Part shown: positions 61,399-64,000 of the stretch, piece by piece
Layout of the letters: every line of letters starts with the position of its first letter
Position numbering within the stretch: the first letter of the stretch is position 1
Assembly: GCF_901873365.1 (NCBI RefSeq)
Contig: NZ_CABFLM010000071.1
Location: 35,046 to 99,045 of the forward strand
From: an uncultured Aggregatibacter sp.
Lineage (GTDB): Bacteria; Pseudomonadota; Gammaproteobacteria; Enterobacterales; Pasteurellaceae
Length of the DNA stretch: 64,000 nucleotides
Direction: 5' to 3'
The notes under the pieces: model-generated
The model's input: the letters and a program-made list of their open reading frames with translations, nothing else
The model's database searches: none
Told to the model about the DNA's origin: nothing
Translations under genes and position numbers: made by a program

Positions 61399-61430
61399 AT
61401 TATAAGTATTTTATAAGTTATTTATAATTA
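61399..61430 (-). promoter_or_regulatory. toxin-antitoxin promoter and candidate operator
   Basis: On the minus strand -10 TATAAT (61399-61404) lies 21 bp before the toxin ATG. The upstream ATTATAA ... TTATAAT inverted ends and repeated TATAAGT units (61399-61428) form an AT-rich symmetric element that the XRE antitoxin could bind. Confidence 0.5.
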
Positions 61431-61510
61431 AAGATAGTGTTTTTCAAGTTAAGATTTCGCTTGATTTACGCTACAATTTCTCAGCGATTAATTATTATTG
61501 AGGAAATTTT

Positions 61511-61855
61511 ATGATCACCGTTTACGGCATTAAAAACTGCGATACCGTGAAGAAAGCATTGAAATGGCTTGCGGATCACAACATCGAACACAAACTCCAT
61601 GATTATCGAGTGGACGGTTTGGATACTGCTTTTTTACAGCAAGCCGAAGCGCAATTCGGTTGGGAAAATTTGGTGAATAAACGTAGCACGACTTGGCGCA
61701 ATCTCGATGAAAACGTGAAAAAAACGTTGTCAAAATCCACCGCACTTTCTGTCTTAGCTGACAATCCGACCTTAATTAAACGCCCGATGATTTTGCAAGA
61801 GGGGAAGGCATTGATTGGTTTTGATGAAAAAGAATATCAAGCTGTTTTTGCCTAA
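61511..61855 (+). CDS. yffB: ArsC/Spx-like reductase family protein YffB
   Basis: Thioredoxin-fold protein of the arsenate-reductase-like family. It has a single N-terminal cysteine motif (VYGIKNCDTVKKALKWL, Cys about 10) and ends with IKRPMILQEGKALIGFDEKEY. E. coli YffB binds glutathione; no arsenate genes lie nearby, so arsenate reduction is not supported. The 114-aa length is normal. GAGGAAATTTT precedes the ATG. It lies directly before dapE. Confidence 0.9.
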   Translation: MITVYGIKNCDTVKKALKWLADHNIEHKLHDYRVDGLDTAFLQQAEAQFGWENLVNKRSTTWRNLDENVKKTLSKSTALSVLADNPTLIKRPMILQEGKALIGFDEKEYQAVFA

Positions 61856-61882
61856 AGTGCGGTGATTTTTTTAGGAGTTTTT

Positions 61883-63016
61883 ATGAATGAAAAAGTGATT
61901 TCTCTCGCGCAAGATTTAATCCGCCGTCCCTCTATCAGCCCGAATGACGAAGGCTGTCAGCAACTCATTGCCGAACGTTTAGAAAAATTAGGTTTTCAAA
62001 TTGAATGGATGCCTTTTAATGACACCTTAAATTTATGGGCAAAGCATGGTGTAGGTGAGCCTGTGATTGCCTTTGCCGGGCATACGGATGTGGTGCCAAC
62101 AGGGGATGAAAGCCAATGGACGCATCCGCCGTTTTCTGCCGAGATTGTGGATGGCATGCTTTACGGACGTGGCGCAGCGGATATGAAAGGATCGCTGGCA
62201 GCGATGATTGTGGCAGCGGAAGAATATGTGAAAGCCAACCCGAATCATGTCGGCACAATCGCTTTGTTGATTACATCCGATGAAGAAGCGGCTGCGAAAG
62301 ATGGCACGGTGCGTGTGGTGGACACCTTGGTGGCGCGTGGTGAAAAAATCACTTATTGCATGGTGGGCGAGCCGTCCAGCTCAAAAACCTTGGGCGATGT
62401 GGTCAAAAATGGCCGTCGCGGTTCGATTACAGGCAACCTCTATATTCAAGGCGTTCAAGGCCATGTGGCCTATCCGCATTTAGCAGAAAATCCGATTCAC
62501 AAAGCGGCTCCCTTCCTACAAGAGCTGACAACCTATCAGTGGGATAACGGCAATAAATTTTTCCCGCCGACCAGTTTGCAAATCGCCAATATTCATGCCG
62601 GTACGGGTAGCAATAACGTGATCCCGGGTGAGCTTTACGTGCAATTTAATTTGCGTTATTGCACGGAAGTGACCGATGAAATCATCAAGCAAAAAGTCGC
62701 TGAAATGCTGGAAAAACATGGATTGAAATACCGCATTGAGTGGAATCTTTCCGGCAAACCGTTTTTAACCAAACCGGGTAAATTATTAGATGCGCTAACT
62801 GCCGCTATCGAGCAAACCACAGGCATTACGCCACAAGCGGAAACTGGTGGCGGTACCTCTGATGGGCGCTTTATTGCACTCATGGGCGCAGAAGTGGTGG
62901 AATTTGGCCCGCTCAATGCGACTATTCATAAAGTCAATGAGTGTGTGAGCGTAGAGGATCTTACCAAGTGCGGTCAGATTTATCACCAAATGTTAGTCAA
63001 TTTATTGGATAAATAA
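61883..63016 (+). CDS. dapE: succinyl-diaminopimelate desuccinylase
   Basis: Zinc enzyme of lysine and diaminopimelate synthesis. I start it at MNEKVISLAQDLIRRPSISPND (61883), with TAGGAGTTT upstream; an earlier in-frame start is unsupported. Metal-site motifs are FAGHTDVVPTGD (about residue 65), GRGAADMKGS (about 97) and TSDEEA (about 132). The 377-aa length is normal. It is between yffB and the M15 peptidase, as in H. influenzae. Confidence 0.96.
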   Translation: MNEKVISLAQDLIRRPSISPNDEGCQQLIAERLEKLGFQIEWMPFNDTLNLWAKHGVGEPVIAFAGHTDVVPTGDESQWTHPPFSAEIVDGMLYGRGAADMKGSLAAMIVAAEEYVKANPNHVGTIALLITSDEEAAAKDGTVRVVDTLVARGEKITYCMVGEPSSSKTLGDVVKNGRRGSITGNLYIQGVQGHVAYPHLAENPIHKAAPFLQELTTYQWDNGNKFFPPTSLQIANIHAGTGSNNVIPGELYVQFNLRYCTEVTDEIIKQKVAEMLEKHGLKYRIEWNLSGKPFLTKPGKLLDALTAAIEQTTGITPQAETGGGTSDGRFIALMGAEVVEFGPLNATIHKVNECVSVEDLTKCGQIYHQMLVNLLDK

Positions 63017-63017
63017 G

Positions 63018-63698
63018 ATGAAATTAACCCCTGACATGTTGACCGGCAAATCGCGCGCGCATTTAATCCATTTACCGACACCGCATTCGCCAAACCATTT
63101 TTTACAGGCGGAAGCGGCAAAAGCCTTTCAAGGCTTACAGCAAAGTGCGGTCAAAAATGGCTTTAATTTACTGCCTGCGAGTAGCTTTCGTGATTTTGCC
63201 CGTCAGCAGCTTATTTGGAACGGTAAATTTAACGGTGAACGTAAAGTGCACGATGATGCAGGCAATGCGTTAGATTTGAGCCGGTTGGATGATTGGCAAA
63301 AAGCGCAAGCCATTTTACGCTGGTCAGCGCTACCGGGGGCGAGTCGTCACCATTGGGGCACGGAAATTGATATTTTCGATCCTGATCTTTTGCCTCAAGG
63401 CCAATCCTTACAGCTTGAGCCTTGGGAATATGAAAAAGGCGGTTATTTCTTTGAACTGAGTGAATTTCTCATTGAAAACCTACCGCACTTTGATTTTAGT
63501 TTGCCTTTTATGCAAATGCCGGTAGAGAAAAAAATCGGGCGTGAGCCTTGGCATATGAGTTACATACCGTTAGCAGAGCAGGCGGCAAACGTGTTTACCC
63601 CTGAAGTGCTATTGAAGGCGTGGGAAAATGAAGAAATTGCGGGGAAAAATGCGTTAACAGCACATTTACCAGAGATTTTTGCACAATTTTTTATTTAG
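63018..63698 (+). CDS. M15 family D,D-carboxypeptidase (VanY-like)
   Basis: Zinc peptidase family acting on peptidoglycan stem peptides. The zinc ligands are visible in GASRHHWGTEIDIFD (about residue 108) and EPWHMSYIP (about 175). I see no signal peptide, so export would need another route or the enzyme acts in the cytoplasm. It starts one base after the dapE stop, so it is in the yffB-dapE operon. The 226-aa length fits small VanY-type enzymes. Confidence 0.88.
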   Translation: MKLTPDMLTGKSRAHLIHLPTPHSPNHFLQAEAAKAFQGLQQSAVKNGFNLLPASSFRDFARQQLIWNGKFNGERKVHDDAGNALDLSRLDDWQKAQAILRWSALPGASRHHWGTEIDIFDPDLLPQGQSLQLEPWEYEKGGYFFELSEFLIENLPHFDFSLPFMQMPVEKKIGREPWHMSYIPLAEQAANVFTPEVLLKAWENEEIAGKNALTAHLPEIFAQFFI

Positions 63699-63796
63699 CA
63701 ATAAAGCTGATATTCATTGTTTTGATACCTCATTAGGCTTGAGAGATTGAAAATAATGTAGCTAAGTGGTAATAGGCTGAGCTGTTAGCCTTGTGG

Positions 63797-63826
63797 AAGT
63801 GCGGTGTGAATTCACCGCACTTTTAT
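63797..63826 (+). terminator. terminator made of paired uptake signals
   Basis: AAGTGCGGTG / CACCGCACTT 10-bp stem with a 6-nt loop and four T. It lies about 100 bp past the M15 peptidase stop; the intervening 63699-63796 shows no other feature. Confidence 0.75.
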
Positions 63827-63832
63827 TATAGC

Positions 63833-63874
63833 TAGCCAAAGTCTGGCTATAAAAACCATACGCTATGCGTATGG
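63833..63874. repeat. tandem hairpins resembling an IS200/IS605-type end, second cluster
   Basis: TAGCCA-AAGTC-TGGCTA (63833-63849) is followed by TATAAAAA and an 8-bp stem with a 3-nt loop, CCATACGC-TAT-GCGTATGG (63856-63874 minus the last base). This matches the layout at 4661-4735 (TAAAAACC opening an 8-bp, 3-nt-loop hairpin) though the stem sequence differs. No transposase ORF is visible in the remaining window. Confidence 0.35.
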
Positions 63875-63935
63875 AGCCAAATAGCTTAAGCGATGAACAA
63901 AAAAATCCTCGCTATATAATGAACAAGGCTGACAA

Positions 63936-64000
63936 CCAAAATTCAACATATAGGAGAATTATTTACCCCTCGTAGCGTGCATCAAGATGCACGCTACGAG
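63936..64000. repeat. dispersed palindromic repeat, copy 4 (runs off window)
   Basis: CCAAAATTCAACAT (63936-63949) and ATTTACCCCT (63961-63970) precede a perfect palindrome, CGTAGCGTGCATC-AA-GATGCACGCTACG (63971-63998). The two flank blocks are the same as at 4472 and 4521, in the same orientation, but closer together. The element may continue past the window. Confidence 0.85.

Noticed and set aside
63901..63960. Start of an IS200-type transposase after the terminal hairpins
   Set aside because: The ATG-led frame (MNKKILAI) stops after a few codons and other frames do not resemble TnpA.

Overview
The window is a Pasteurellaceae chromosome segment, most likely an Aggregatibacter species other than A. 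actinomycetemcomitans. Three things point there. First, it is dense in the Haemophilus-type DNA uptake signal AAGTGCGGT or its complement (about 55 copies by eye). Second, the housekeeping gene orders are Haemophilus-like: recG-spoT-rpoZ-gmk, xseB-ispA-dxs, secG-tRNA-Leu, and yffB-dapE-M15 peptidase. Third, it carries an Aggregatibacter-type flp/rcp/tad fimbrial locus. The genus is an inference; no 16S rRNA or other diagnostic marker lies here.

Layout. 1-10.7 kb: 3' end of rnr, rlmB, a di-haem peroxidase divergent from ytfE, the xseB-ispA-dxs isoprenoid operon, arcB and zapG. 10.8-18.3 kb: two complete Fur-type iron-chelate ABC importers on the minus strand. One resembles the YclNOPQ/Fat/Vct family, the other is FecBCDE-like. 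18.3-31.5 kb: a metallophosphoesterase, ybaB-recR, topB, secG-tRNA-Leu(GAG), lipA and lipB, xseA-roxA, rnfH, a half-size EamA transporter, a short CxxC protein, and tmcA-ybeY. 32.0-42.0 kb: the tad locus (flp-1, flp-2, tadV, rcpCAB, tadZABCDEF), which is AT-rich, almost free of uptake signals and has no tadG. 42.2-49.5 kb: pheA, murI and the recG-spoT-rpoZ-gmk cluster. 49.7-56.7 kb: gapA, yggS and the thrL-thrABC operon with a readable attenuator. 56.7-64 kb: a phosphopantetheinyl transferase, dprA, htpG, a toxin-antitoxin pair, yffB, dapE and an M15 peptidase.

Genes that act together. The two iron importers lie back to back and each has a Fur-box-like site. tad gene products build, process and export Flp pili for tight adherence. 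dprA, the uptake signals and a Sxy-type CRP-S site belong to natural competence. lipA and lipB make lipoyl cofactors. arcB, ytfE and the peroxidase are redox or nitrosative-stress functions. 

The strongest unexplained structure is a dispersed palindromic repeat (core CGTAGCGTGCATC plus its inverse) at 4.5, 23.2 and 64.0 kb. Two copies share longer flanks and lie near tandem hairpins that look like IS200/IS605-type ends. Nothing in the window looks like a wholly unknown multigene system.
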